From NCBI RefSeq assembly GCF_012273895.1, contig NC_052109.1, positions 186,001-250,000 on the forward strand: 64,000 bases of DNA, in the 5' to 3' direction. The notes beneath the pieces were generated by a model. It was not told the origin of the DNA, made no database searches, and was given only the letters and a program-made list of their open reading frames with translations. Source of the stretch: Zerene cesonia (lineage: Eukaryota; Arthropoda; Insecta; Lepidoptera; Pieridae). The translations under genes were made by a program, and so were the position numbers. Below, piece after piece: positions 34,944 to 49,002 of this stretch (positions within the stretch are counted from its first letter, which is position 1; each line of letters starts with the position of its first letter).

Positions 34944-37900
34944 ACCATCGCACTCCGCTGCTGATGTGGCACGGCCCTGCAATTACGATTTTGTTAACGT
35001 GGAGGAAACTATATTATGGCTTTTCAATTTTTTGATAGGCACCTTGAAATTCCTACAATCCAACAATTAAGGTTGACGCAGAAACTGAGCAGATCTGAAT
35101 GATAGGCATAGCTATAACGTCGAGATTAACACGAGTGCTTTTTAATCTAAATCCTTGTGCGATTCGAGTTAAGCAACACATTGAAGGTATTGGAGAAAGC
35201 ACTGTAGCTAAATTCCTTCAACCAAATTTAATTTTAATTAATATAAAAACTACTCAATTTTTCTACTAGTATCTCGAATATCATTAAGAACAATTTTAAC
35301 ATATACAACACGTATCTTTGAAAAGCTTTGAACAATATTAAAATAGAACATTTTAGCCCCGGCTATAAAAGTACGTGAAACATGTGTTAAGGAACACAGT
35401 TAGTCATCTTAAAGATTTCAATTTAAACAAAGTAAGTAAAGGTACAAATAGCTAATGTCAGATCGTTGTTTATTCGTTTTTTCAATAAATAGGTGCTGTT
35501 GGGTATCATATTGCGTTCAACCTCGAGGAATCTATCAAGTGTAACTCAGTAAACGTAACGCGAGCCCACGCTGCCAATTGTCGATCGTGATTTCTTTTCC
35601 AATACATTTATGTCCTTGATAACAAGTACCTTCCAAACAATTTATCAGGTTAAGTACGGCACATTTTAAAACAGTTTAAACGAATCTAAAACATTACTAA
35701 TTTCTGTGAAATATTCGAAATGTCAGTCAGCAAGCGTCGTATGAATCGCGGTTTAATCATTTAAGCAAAATCCACTTCTTAAATAGCATTTAAATATGAA
35801 AAGAAATACTTATGCTTATTATAAACATATGCAGGGTCGTCAGGTAATATTTTTAATGAAAAACTGAAGCGGATACTTTATAAAATAGCAATCAACTACG
35901 TTAATAAGACACTAATAAATTAGCACTTTTATAAGAACTTTTCAAGAACGCTTTCATTTATCATACATGCATTTCCACCATAAAATATGAATGGTGCATG
36001 TTAGTATCATTATAATACGTGAACATCAATCTGCATTAACGCGAATTCTCTACAAACAAAGTTTAGTTTAGTTATGACTGTTATGAGACAGTGCTAACTC
36101 AATCAATAGGCGCAACAATTGTGTAGCGTTTAATTCAGTTATTACATTGAATGCTAATAGTTCTGACTCACCCATTGACCGTGCTCCGCTCATTCATTCT
36201 CATAAACATTGCACCTGATGCGAATCTTCATCAATGTTATTGCATCAAATGTCGTGAGTTATTGGTAACGTAGTTATATTTTGTTCAAATTCTACAGCTC
36301 ATTACATATAATTTCAATATAATGTGACTAACAACTTTATAAATTTCATACAAAATGACAAAAATTGGTGTCTTCTACATTCAGATTATAAGATATTATC
36401 AACTTATATTTTGTTATTTCGTGCCTTCTTTAACGGTGTTTTTTATTAATTCCTAAATATTTCAGTAGAATTATTATTCACGCACAACCTTCATTAATTT
36501 TATGCAATGCCCTCCTGTCAATTCAATAGCCCATTCAAAAGTTCTTCTAAAAGGTTCCAAGAGAAAACAGCATACATATGAATTCTAGAGAGCAATGCAA
36601 TAACAGTCGTTACGTTTCCATGAGGACAGTTAAGGGACATTAGCAATCGGATCACGGTGCACCGGCTGCATCGCGACACGTAGCGAATGTCTATCAGATA
36701 TCTATACCGAGTGCCTTTACTGTGCACTATGCTCAATTTTCTAAGCCTTAATAGTTCACTTATAGGCTGTAAAACGTTGTGTTATCAAATCATAATAAAG
36801 ACTATCAGTTATTAGAAACTTAGAAATAGACAAACTGGAAAGCTTAATTTTCCGGTGCTTTTTTAAGATTAGATTTTGCGAAGTCACAGTTTGTTTTTTA
36901 TAGAGAAAATTAAATAAATGAAGGACCCCTAATCAAACTCCAAGCATTTTGTAACAAACAAGGATTTTGTTTAAATAGGTACTTATATTTTTCCAAAGCG
37001 TAACCCCTCATCAATAATCATTACTCAATTTTATGAATTCATTCACCTTATATGTTTGCAAACAGGGACATCAATTTGAGTAACAAATATTTCTTTAGAG
37101 TTTAGATAGATAATCGCATAGATTCCTATACCACTATTACGTAAAACCCGGTCCGCACCAAATGTTTGCATCATTTGTATGGAACCACAAAACAATAACT
37201 GAAATAGTTTATTTTCACGGCGGGTATGATCTAATACACACGCGTTGTGGGAAATATTTTTGTGGAACCTTGGCCGAAAGTGCCGAAAGCACTTCTCTAT
37301 GTAGTTAACATCTCATAAATCCACTTGGAGCGCCGCTGACAGCTCGTAAAAGTTTTACGCATTGAACTCATAGATACGGGAATAATAATGGATTTGGGTA
37401 CTTAGATCGAGGTCAACTATCGAATATAATGTACATGAACATCAATAAAAATAAATATTTCATTTTAAATAATGCTTGTATGAGCTTACATCATATTGAC
37501 GCGATTTAGTCTATAGAAATTTTACCCACGATTTTGCACTCGAAGTAAATATAACATATTTTATTTTGAGCACTCATTAAAAGCAGTTTTTTTTTAATTA
37601 ATCCAAGTAAAATTAAAAGCCTGCATATCAGAGCAACACACAATACGCGCGTGTACATGTAAATTTACCTAATTAACATTACCTAAACTCGGTTAACTCG
37701 GCTGACCTCGTCCGTTAGGGTTACCCTACACTTGGCTAACGTTTCGTAGGATCACAACCCACTAACACAGGCCCTATGCACGTGACTTTAATTTTAATGG
37801 AATGGAAAACGAACGAAAAACGAGCAACGCTCGTGTATTTATTTGAATTACATATATAATGTATAAGACGCTGTACCACAGATTAGTAAATACTACGTCA

Positions 37901-40900
37901 TGTATATTTAGTCGCTTTTTTATCATATACGCTAAGATATGTGTATTAAGATATGTGCTTTTCATTCGTCCTAGATGTGAAGTCTTCATTTGAGTGTGAT
38001 GGAATAGCGAGTATACTTTTTTATCCACAATTGGTATGTAATTCTGTTCTATAATATCTTCTGCGCAGTCGGTTCGTCTCAATTGAAATTTGCTGATATA
38101 TTCAAAATTTGACCTGGATAACTAGCTATAATACTATATAATAACTGGCTATAATTAGTTCCTTATACCTGGATAAGTATAGCTATTCGTTTTGCTTATC
38201 AACCAGGGCACACTAGATAACGTTAAGGTAATATTTGCTGGATGAGTATCAAGCGGTTATACTTTAAAATTCAGATCGTACTATGATAATTCTTATCGTG
38301 TCTAGTTCCGGTACAAATGTGAACATTTGCACAAACTTAATATCACATGTTCATCCTTTTATTCTGAAGTATTTTACTTCTCTGAGAATTAAAAAAAATA
38401 TATTTCTCTGTTTCATGTCATTCAATTAATTGTTCCTATCCTCAAAATAAACCATTACATAATGCATAATAACAATATATTATCGAGTCGCAAAGTAACT
38501 GCAGTTTCATACTGGGAAGCCTCCTTTTAACAACAGACGCATAGTACTTATTTATTTATTTTTAGGCTAATTTTAGTATTTTGAAGTGTATTTTTTTAAT
38601 TTATTTTAATGATCTTTTCGCTTTTATGTGTGGTTTTGCTTTTATTTGTTAGAAATAAATGTTTTATTATTATTTATTAGCATTATCAACATAAACTCTT
38701 AATAACTTTTTCTTATATTCGCAGGACTGGTGTATAATAGTAAATGTATCACAAGTACTAGAAAGCAATTTATTAAATCTAGCTCTACATTCAAGCAAAG
38801 AGCTCTTTCGGAAATATAAATAGAAACATCTCTAAGATCCGCTTTACAAGCTCAGGTCTCAGTGCATATAAAGCAAGCAAAACGTTTGAGTAGAACGTAA
38901 AGCTCTTAACTTAATTCGAGCGCTTCAAGTGAGCCAAATGTACAGGTACTCTACAGTCTACACGATATAGAGCACACTGAAAGAATTATTTATGTCCAAT
39001 TTTCAACTGCTCTATTTGTGGTGACGGTTGAAATTGGTTTAATAGTTTCAAGTCTGTTGCTGACAAATTAATCGGAAACAAAATGTATTACATGTTTTCA
39101 TTTATTATTACGCGATATTACTACGTAACCAATATTTTCTTGTTTCTTAAGTTCAATGCTACAGAAGAATATTTTATTTACATAGGAATTATAAATCAAA
39201 TAGAGAAGACTCAAAAAGAAAGAGTTACTTTTGAGTGAACCTACCTATTACTACTACGAAGCGGGCTCAAGTCATTTTTTCCTTCTACTTTTTCGGAACT
39301 CACATTAATCAAGAAAAAACACACATAAAGCACAGTTTTAAGCCTCTTAAATATCCTTTTACGATAGTGAAATATAAAACTCCCAACTACTTAGTTATAT
39401 CCCTCGCATATCGCACGTTAAACTCAGATAAAGCAGGTTTGTCAAACAGATAAGCGCGCCGTTTCACATCAGCTTATTGCCGCACTGCATTAGCTGATTG
39501 CACTTGCATAACTTTCAGCTTATTGTTTACTTGAGCGCTCTTTAAACAATTTAGTCAATGTACAACCATCTATTACATGTACATATGTTATTCAATCGAC
39601 TTCAAAGAAAGGTGGAGGTTCTATAATAGTATTGTTTTTCTGCGTGTTATCCTTTTTTTATTTGGGAGCTGATGCCTCCCGTGTGATTCCGTTAAAACTA
39701 ATTCTTGCGCTCTAACAAATTGAAGGTGTTTTAGTTTTTTTTGAACTAATTATAATACCTGGCGTTGACTTTAGCTATGTCGTCGAATGCGAAGGAAAAG
39801 GAATTTAATGATTTCAAATACAAAAATACTACACAATGGCTTAATGTAGTATGAAAAAGTCGCCGTTTATTTTTAAAATTCTGAATCTTATAAATACATA
39901 AGAATGTCTCGATGCTTACAACTTTCTTGTTTCAGTATATACGTATTTTGTATTCCCCACACTTCCGAAAGAACTAGTGCGAAGTAATTGATTTCACTAA
40001 GGCCCGCAAATTGTAATCGTGCATATTTAATTTGAAGACATCTGTGAAGTCGAATCGAAATCGAGTTCAACGACCCCAGGCACCCCAAGTGTAGCAGCTA
40101 GCAGGGCAGGTGGCACCCTCGGGTGCCGCGAATTGAGGTCAACCGTGAATAACTTACAACTCTACCATCTATCTTGTATTCAATATTTATACATTACCAA
40201 TGAAATGAAAACGTATAATATTGACCAATCCTATGTCACTATTAATAACAGTTGTTCTAAATTACCAAGGACCGATTTGTTTCCATAATGCTTGGGATAG
40301 TAATTCCTAACAGTTAATTCGATCGATTATCGGTTTAAATAATTTATATATCGACTATATGAATACGAAAATAATAAAATCCTCCGTGTAGTTTTAAGCG
40401 CTTATAAATGTCACTTCGACGACTATTTCGTAAATTGTCGTATAAATGCACATTAAAACCAAATACACGTTAAGTACTGTTCCAATTAATAACACACGCT
40501 CAGCGTTCCTCCTAATATGTGTTGTCCAATGGTTTCTTCTAAGACAATATATAACACACTAAATTAATGTAAATCTCCAATATAACTAACAATTTTATTC
40601 CTCTACCACTTTACACATTCCCTTGAGCAAAGACGCAATTCAATTTGGCATTTCTTAGGCACTCAGCAAATTACCCTTTTATTTAGGTTACGTAAACAGT
40701 TTCTTGAAAGCGCTTGACATCTAATACTTCAAGCTTGAAGGGAAATTGAAGGAATAACTTAATGTTTTAAGGAAAATTCCATTTTTAATGACTGTTTAAT
40801 TAAGTTTGATAAATTTCTGACATAACTTGCTACTTGGCCTTATTTCGTTTTAATGAAAAAAGTATCCTATTTCAATTATAAATAGAGTTCTATCGTATAT

Positions 40901-43900
40901 AGCTTTTCATTAAACGTCGCAGCTTGAGACACTCCTAATTGCAAGCATATGAGAATTAACTGACATTCAAAGACATTGCTTTTATAGGACAGCAGACTAA
41001 TGAAGTTATTGATTATTTCTATTATTAAGAGTCGCCAAGGGACAAACAATACAAGCCGGTAGCATCCGGCTGTCCGTGCCGGTGAGGTGCTACACAATGC
41101 CTCATTCATGCCGCACCCACGTGCTTGGCTTTCAATGTTTACATGTACTCAGCCAACCCAGTTCTGTCTACTTTAGCCTTTTAGCTTTTATCGACTTTTG
41201 AAGTTAATACAGATATCGGTTCACGATTTCCGGATGATCAACTTTACGTCTGTGGGTATAAAGATATAATGTTCAGACGTTTTAGGTATGTTAAAGCTTG
41301 CGTAACTGATCATGAAACAAAGAAAGTAGCAGGTTCGCTTCGATAGAAAATTTTGTAAAGCATATGTTGGTAATAAACTTAATTTTCCGAAGAGTTGTTT
41401 AATTCATTACTGTTATACATATAAGTCATAATTGTGAACACTTGAGTATTATTTTTGCTTTTCTTCCACTTTTCAACTTATCTTAAATGAAAATAATTAA
41501 ACAATGAAACAAACACTAATTCCAATTAGCAACATTGAATGGCAGAAACGGCGCAACGCCAACCCACGCTATAATTAACCAATCGAGCGTCTTTCGCACC
41601 AGAGTATTTTAAAACTACTATGAAATAAATATTATATACAATTAATAAGAAGCTTTTAAATTTAAAAATCATATTTAAACTAGCGACAATAAAATGTGTA
41701 CAAAGTAACGCAGTGAAAGATACAAAACCAATAACATGATTTATTTTAAAAGAACCTTACGAAATATAAGAGGTTAAAAATTTCCACCCAGGGCTTCCCC
41801 TTTCCTATCTCACTACCCAAAATAAACATTTGTAAGAAATACTACACTAGCGTCTACTTGAGTTAGTAATAAGCAGTTCCTGTAATTTAGCACATAGCGA
41901 ATGGCGATACGCGCTTGTATCGTTGGATCGGAGCCGGAAGGGCCATACAAAGCGGCGCGCTGTGCAACCTCTGCGCCTGCGCATCGCGCTGGGTTATTAA
42001 ATATATCTATCACGCAATCGATTTGAAAGTTGGTACTCTTTGACACAGGTGGAAAAATCGTTTCTGTTGTTATGTTGAAGCTAAGCTTTTTAAATTTATA
42101 AAAAATCTTTTTACGTCTTTGTGATTAGACCCACTAGTTTAACTGCGGTATTAATAGAGGATATGATATTATTTTAGAGATTAGTCGTTACGTAGATAAC
42201 TTTGTTAAAAAGTACCTACAGAAGAATTTTTGTTTCTACTTCGCTTTGCCGGTAACATACGTACTTCCGTCTTCCTAATTCTCTATAACATCTTTATTGT
42301 GTCCGCTATTGAATTATATCAAGACAGATTGATATATTCACGGGAAAAGCGTCATCTATTGTCACCTACAGTTCCTCATTACCAAATGAGACTTCTAATA
42401 AATTGCATTCGTCACGCTAGACATTAGCGGTAATGAGACAATTGCAAAAGCTGCAATCTCCGTGGAAACGAGGATATCCTGCTTACAGGAATCACGAGAT
42501 GTATATTAATGTAACACTTACAATTTCAGAAGCGCCGGAATGAAGTAGTGTGGAAGGTCAAGTGTCATTTCATCATTAATCGATTTTTTCTATGATTATT
42601 TATCATCTGTATATTTTATTTTTCTTCACTTCTATATAGTTTAAGCCAGTGTGGTACTACTGTTGAAACTCGCTTAATTCTACTTACAAAACTGGTAGAA
42701 GAGGAAGACGAGAGATATTATTATTTTAAACAAAATACTAAACAGCCCCCAAAATATTAGAACTAGGCCAAATTTAAATGAGACCGCCTGGCACCAATTT
42801 TAAATACATAAATAGTCATAAATACGGGTCACTCAATAAAAAGGTATGAAGTTAAAACACAAAAATTATGTCGAAGTGATAATCTTCTCATTTTTTGAAG
42901 TCGGTTGATTATAGGGCATCACAGCATTGATATTATTTAACTAATAATTTTCCTATCTCAAGGAAAAAAATTTCAACAATAATCGGTTGCACAAGCTAAT
43001 TTTCTTCCATCCACGTAAAATCGTTTCATCCATCACAAAAATAAATTAGTATAGAGAAACAAAGACAAAAAAAACGATTCAAAATGACCGTGACACGTGA
43101 ATTTAAAGCCAATGTCACTAAATACATACAATACATGTATATGTAATTAATATTCTACGAATAACAATGTATCGGTTACGATAAGTAGATGCAGCACTCG
43201 CCTTACTATTCTTATTCAATAAGAAGTTTTATTTACTTTTAAAAGATCTTAATAATGTATAAGCCTATGAAAGTGATATAAATTCCTCTAGCATTTAAAG
43301 CTGTAGATAAGGTTAGTCGTAACGTTGATGGCTCCAAACGTTGGTCACGTTTGTAGCCTAAATCTCTTGTAGCCTAAAAATTAAGCATGCTCCGGCATCA
43401 GATCAACTACATAATTATCAATTTATATGTATACATCTTAATTACCAATGTTTCATGTACATTATATCAAAACAATAAAACCATCAAAGATTTCTAATTC
43501 AATTTCCCAATAAACGACATTGGGTTCCTTCAACCAATTTTAAGCTATAAAAACATACAATGACGCATGTCCTCTATAATACAGCAGTCGTAAAAAGTTG
43601 ACATTAAAAAGGTTCCTCGCAGGCATTGTTAAGGCGCGACTCTTCGCCGGTGTTCCTTTGTTCCTAATGAATTTTCGTCATCAAAAGTCGATTCGTCATA
43701 AATCAACCATGCAACAACATAGACGTGAGAAAGCGTCCCTAGTGCTGCCGCGTTTTTCCTCCATTGTTTGCTAATCAGTATTGTTGTATTGCGTACGTGT
43801 AATGTAACCATAGTGAGCAGTGGAGGCGAGCTGCTGTAAAATTACCAACTTTATACCAACTTAGAAGGACTTAAAGATGTTATGTTGTTATACACCTGTG

Positions 43901-46900
43901 TCGAGATGAATATCTAAATGATCACTTCTTGGATAGCTTATGGAATACATGAAAAGGTGAAGTTCATGAAGGTGAAGGTAAATTCTACCAGAGCTGGCTC
44001 TTAGATTGATCATCATAAAGTGTGGTTGATCAGACTCTAAGTGAAGGAAAAACAAAATCAAACCCAAAAGAAAGCACCTGGTACCAAAGTTTGTAATGTT
44101 GAACAGTTAATGTCTTAAATCAAACGATTTAATTCTATTCAGTTCAACCACAATACAAGGGCAAGCGCCTTATTGGAGCAGTTAGTGTTAATGTGTTTGA
44201 GTTATGAGCTATGACGATTGTGCGTAATTAATAAGCATATTACGTCTTATCGATACAGTTTGATATCCAAATTATATCAATTTATTGAACAAGTGATTTA
44301 TAACATTTTAATATACAATATAGGTATTTGGCATCACCAAATGTAATTTACGACGATTAAACCCAGGAATGTTATTGAAAACAAAACAAGTATCAAATAA
44401 AATATAAAAAAATCCTCCGACCGAATGATTAGAGTTAAAAAAACTAATTGTAAGAGCCTACACTTATGTTTTAAGAGCTTTCTTGCAATGTTGTTTCAAC
44501 CGATCGATATATTATGATCCATACACAAACAAACGTGGTTTGAAGTAGGTTTATTATTAAACAATGATTGGTAACTGTTCCCAAAAATAAGAAGCGAACA
44601 ATACTGGGATTATATACAGAATAAACTATGACTTACGTGGGAGTGGGATTGAATGGACTTCAAAATAGGATTGGGGTTTACGGAGTCAAAACGTAGGTAG
44701 GTGTTTGTTGTTAAATATTATAGAAATTGTTATTTCTTATGTATTTATATATTATACCTTGTGATATTGTGTTACTGAATTGTGAATTTAAAAAGTGCAC
44801 TCATTTGGTCTATAGGCGTCATACGAAAATGTTTTAACCGATTTTCCTAAAAACGAACAGGTTCTCAATTTGAATGTTCTGTTTTTTAACCAATAACTCT
44901 TTGACGTCAGTTGGTCGCGATTCAGAATCTATAGTAGTACCATACTGTGGAGCGACCACAGCAACGTCGGGCATCTTTTTGTAGAAAAGATTTATTATTT
45001 ACCAATATTATAAACAAAAGCAGATATGTATATTACCTATAAGTATACACAGAATCATAAACACATTTTTTATAACTAAACAGTCCTTCAGGAAACTGTG
45101 AACTACTGGCTTTATTAACAGGAAGCAAAAGAGTGTGATCGAAATAATTACAAGTCCCTAAATTCATATAAATAATTTACGTTTTTCACCTCAATTGGAA
45201 ACGTGATGTGGTTTTGTAACCATACATAGTATTACTTTTTAAATTGTTATTATTCTACCTATGTATAATCAGCGTTCAAAATAATTACACAATCTGCTTA
45301 TTATGAAACAAATCAATAATTTAATGGCGCTTGGAGATAATTAGCCCGGGAAAGAATTAAATCACTCGCAATTAAAAGATTTATCGCTAGCTTTTTACAT
45401 GTGTATTGTGTGACTTACATTGCATAATTACAATATTTCTATTGTTTTACTTTTTTAAGATACATATAAAGTGGAAACAAATAACGGCTGACGATGATCA
45501 TAATGAATCTATATAAAAAAAACAAATGTGTACTTTTTAGGTAATTTTAGAAAGATTTGTGGTACATCTTACATGATATAACTGGATTTAAAGGTTTTTT
45601 TATCAATAAGGTATTAATGTCCTCAGTGACTATCAGAGCGTAACAAAGGTTAGCCAGAGCACAGTTACCTACGCCAAACTTAGTTTCATAAATTTTGAGG
45701 AAATCTGTGAAAGATTAACAATGCGTTATCTTTAGACTGTTTTAAAATTTTCTGGTTAATATCTACCAATTATTTTAATGACTTGAATTTGATATTACAT
45801 TTGTTTTTATATAATTGAGAGGCGTGCATATTCTAATGTGAATTTGATATATATTTAAAGAAATATAACAAATCTACTATTCTGTTATATACCAGTTTAA
45901 TTCCTTCCAGAATCCAGCTTGTCGAACTTTTAAAATAAACGTAGACATCACAAAATTGTGATATCTTCTCATTTCACTGTCACTTCTCCCGTCCTTCCAA
46001 AAGCCTCAGTTAAAAATATTCAAAGTCAGTCTTAATAGATTATTAAGAGCTAGAGAAAAAACGTTTACAATGTTGATTGGCCCTTGAAAAGCTATTGAAG
46101 TCGAGAAGCCGAGTGGCTGGATGGTCTTCGACGGCGGAGAGTCTTTAGCCTTGTACTAATAACTCAACTGCTTCTAAATGTGACGGAATTGTGCTAAGCT
46201 AGCTGAAACATTGGCAGAAAGCGTCTCTTGTTTGTTTATATGCGACATTGTCAAGGTTCTTATTCTTATTTTAATGCAAAACTATATATCCTAATCAAAC
46301 TAAACATATAATAATTATATAAAATGTTTGATTGTGTGTATATCTGTAAATAATGGTTAAACTCAAAACATTTTGAAAATTCTTTCACGAAGTGTAAAGT
46401 CTACAACTATGTGGCTATTTTTAAGGTTTTATCTGTTTAAGGAGTGGTCCCAATAATTTAAATACTAAAGATATTCCACCTCACTATACCTCAAACGGAA
46501 AGCTTGTAAGTTACGTATTTTTTATACCCATGAATAGGTATTTAGAATTAATAGAAACGACTCCTCATAAAGTTTCATTTGAATACGAATTATAGTTAAA
46601 ATGTGACGAGAAGCTTAACGTTTTAGAAGTAGGCACGTGATTAACCAATCTTTTATTTAACTACAGCCTAAGCTAACCGAATTGTAGGCAGCATAGGTTT
46701 AGAATAAATTTGGTAATATAAACTTTTTTTTTGTTTTTAGCAATAAAAAACGTGTAAATCTATGTCAGTTGATCCACCTTACTTATATTCATTTCACTTA
46801 TTCATACGATGCTAAGGTATTTTATATTTACTTGAACCACACTTAACCAACGAGCAGTCTGACTTCCAATAAGTAATTTAAGTGGATTAAGAGATTTTTG

Positions 46901-47471
46901 ATCTTTTGAGTTGGTTGTAGAATACTTTTTACCGTAAAAAGAGTGTGCGAAGGGGTGGAACATGGGGAAAACTGACATCGCTCGATAGCTACAGTGAAAT
47001 GCCTTGAAAGCTAGATTTTACTTAAACTCTTAGGTACAAGTTAAAATATCATCGTCCAACCTTTACGAGTAAGTACGACCATTAGTATAGTATTATGTTA
47101 TCTGTGGTACAACTTAGCATTTCGAAGTAAATAACTTATTTTGAATGAAATTGTTATTATACCTAACAAAGAAGAATGTTTTCAGTTATAAAATAAAAAA
47201 AAAAACTAAATAGATTTGTTATTTTCTCAACAGTTTTTATTATTTTTTGAATTTTCATTATTTATTTTATTATTTTTTCTTACATTACTTAAGTATTATT
47301 TAAATATATAGCAATTGATATAATTATTTTAATACGTACGACGATTTTGTTTGAATGTTTAAATAAAATTATTACAAAATAAAGTCTTAAAAATCAACAT
47401 CCAACAAGTCGCTCCTTTACAAAAATAATTTTTCCTATGAAAACAAAACTTAAAATCCCAGTGATACTCAC
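34944..47471. other. Long gene-poor stretch, probably 5' UTR intron of the twin-CCC gene
   Basis: About 12.5 kb without a recognisable coding exon. The left boundary is a possible AATTGCAG acceptor at about 34976 just upstream of the coding ATG, and the right boundary is a strong GTGAGT donor at 47471 on the same strand. Small GC-richer blocks at about 40.08-40.14, 41.04-41.13 and 41.93-42.00 kb are unexplained. All open frames here are short and featureless. Confidence 0.4.
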
Positions 47472-47700
47472 AGATTTTCGTCCAGCAGAAATATTATTCC
47501 TCTGTCGGTAGTAGAACCCACATAAAAATTACAAGTCACATTTATAAAAGCAACTTTTAAGTTATTATTGGTAAATGTTCTATACGCGACTGGCGAAATA
47601 TGTCGAATGTATGGAATGTAAACAGTTTTATTAGCCGCGTACTACGCGTGCGCTGCGCGGCGCCGCTTTACACCGACTGACAATGACAGTTCACTTGAAA
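47472..47700 (-). promoter_or_regulatory. Candidate promoter and non-coding first exon of the twin-CCC gene
   Basis: A sharp CG-rich island (GCGCTGCGCGGCGCCGC at about 47.65 kb) is followed on the minus strand by about 200 bases ending AAAATCT and a strong GTGAGTATC donor at 47471. Two TGACA boxes spaced 6 bases apart lie at 47678-47688. No reading frame starts here, so this would be 5' UTR. The nearest minus-strand coding start is at 34943; the link is inference. Confidence 0.4.
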
Positions 47701-49002
47701 ATTGGCGCCAAACCTAACGATCATTGGCGGCAATTAGTTAATGGGTAAGGACTGATTCTAAGGATATTATGACTTCCTTTCCATGAACTGTTTTCTTTTT
47801 TTTTCTTAAAAAATCTTAGATGAAAATTATTTTTTTTATGATATATATAAATAAAGTATTAACAACATATACATATGTATTATGTTAAAAAACAAAGATT
47901 TGTTGTGTATAATAAAATAGACAAAACTAAAATTGCAATAAAGAGCTGTTTTAACCGTATTCATTAATGTTATTCGAAAATAAGAAAAGTGTATAAAATA
48001 ACCTTTGAATGGTATAAATAAAACAATTTTCTGGAAATCATTATTTTATTTTAACCTAGAAATATTTCTCAACATTAGAACATTAAAATAACTCGATACA
48101 AAACTAAGTTTTCCTCTACCATACACTTACATTAAATCAGTCTGACTGAAAATTATCGAATGGTGAGTTTTTTATCTTTCTAGTACAATTCCTATATTAT
48201 TTTTATTATTATAATTAGTAACATAACAGTTCATCATTCTTGTAAAGTGGCACTAAATTTCTCAGGACAAAAATCACTAAATTTATCCATATTATACTAA
48301 GTTGTGGATATTAGTGAAAGAGAAAGCAATTTATAAAATATAGGAAACAGAGTTGGACTAGGAACATAATGTCCATCGCATTTTTAAAATAGGATCAATT
48401 GGGAGTCACTTGATGGCCATTGTCTAAATTCACCATATATTCAGTAAGTAACGAAGCAAAACATACTTAATAATATTTATTAAAAAAAATCACTTCAAGC
48501 CGTCTAGTCTAAAGACCTAAAATAATGTTATTTTAATATGATTATTTTACGCACCTTGTACCTAAGAACATTGGTATTGAATTGTTGCCATAACATCAAA
48601 TACAACCCATCAAATGGATACAATGTGCTTTTAGTAAAGCTTCCCAATTTTAATTCTAACCAATTACTGATTAAATTTTCCATGCACAGGTAAGGAAAGA
48701 CATCTGTATCTTTTGTTTTCTTGGCTCAAACAAAAATGTAATTAAATATATATACATTTCTTTTGTGTATTTTTTTCATTTATTTTACAAAAATTATTTA
48801 ATTTCGTACAAAAATATTAGATTTAAACACTAAAATTGAAATATAAAAAATTCACTTCACATTCACTTGCTCAATCATCTTTTTTTATCATCCATTATAA
48901 TCTACTTAATATTATATGCCCATCCTTTACACATCCTCTCCAAGTTGGTCATATACAATTGCCTTCATCGGCCTAAACACTTTCCACATAACGGTCTACG
49001 GT
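47701..49002. other. Intergenic region downstream of Nup133
   Basis: AT-rich, about 1.3 kb, with no gene seen. It contains the likely Nup133 polyadenylation signal at 48779-48784. Confidence 0.5.
48779..48784 (-). terminator. Possible polyadenylation signal of Nup133
   Basis: The minus strand reads AATAAA about 220 bases after the TAG stop at 49005-49003. Confidence 0.4.

Noticed and set aside
41813..42046. Minus-strand 77-residue frame over a GC-rich block
   Set aside because: No start context, no splice-consistent partner and no family resemblance; kept only as an unexplained GC block.
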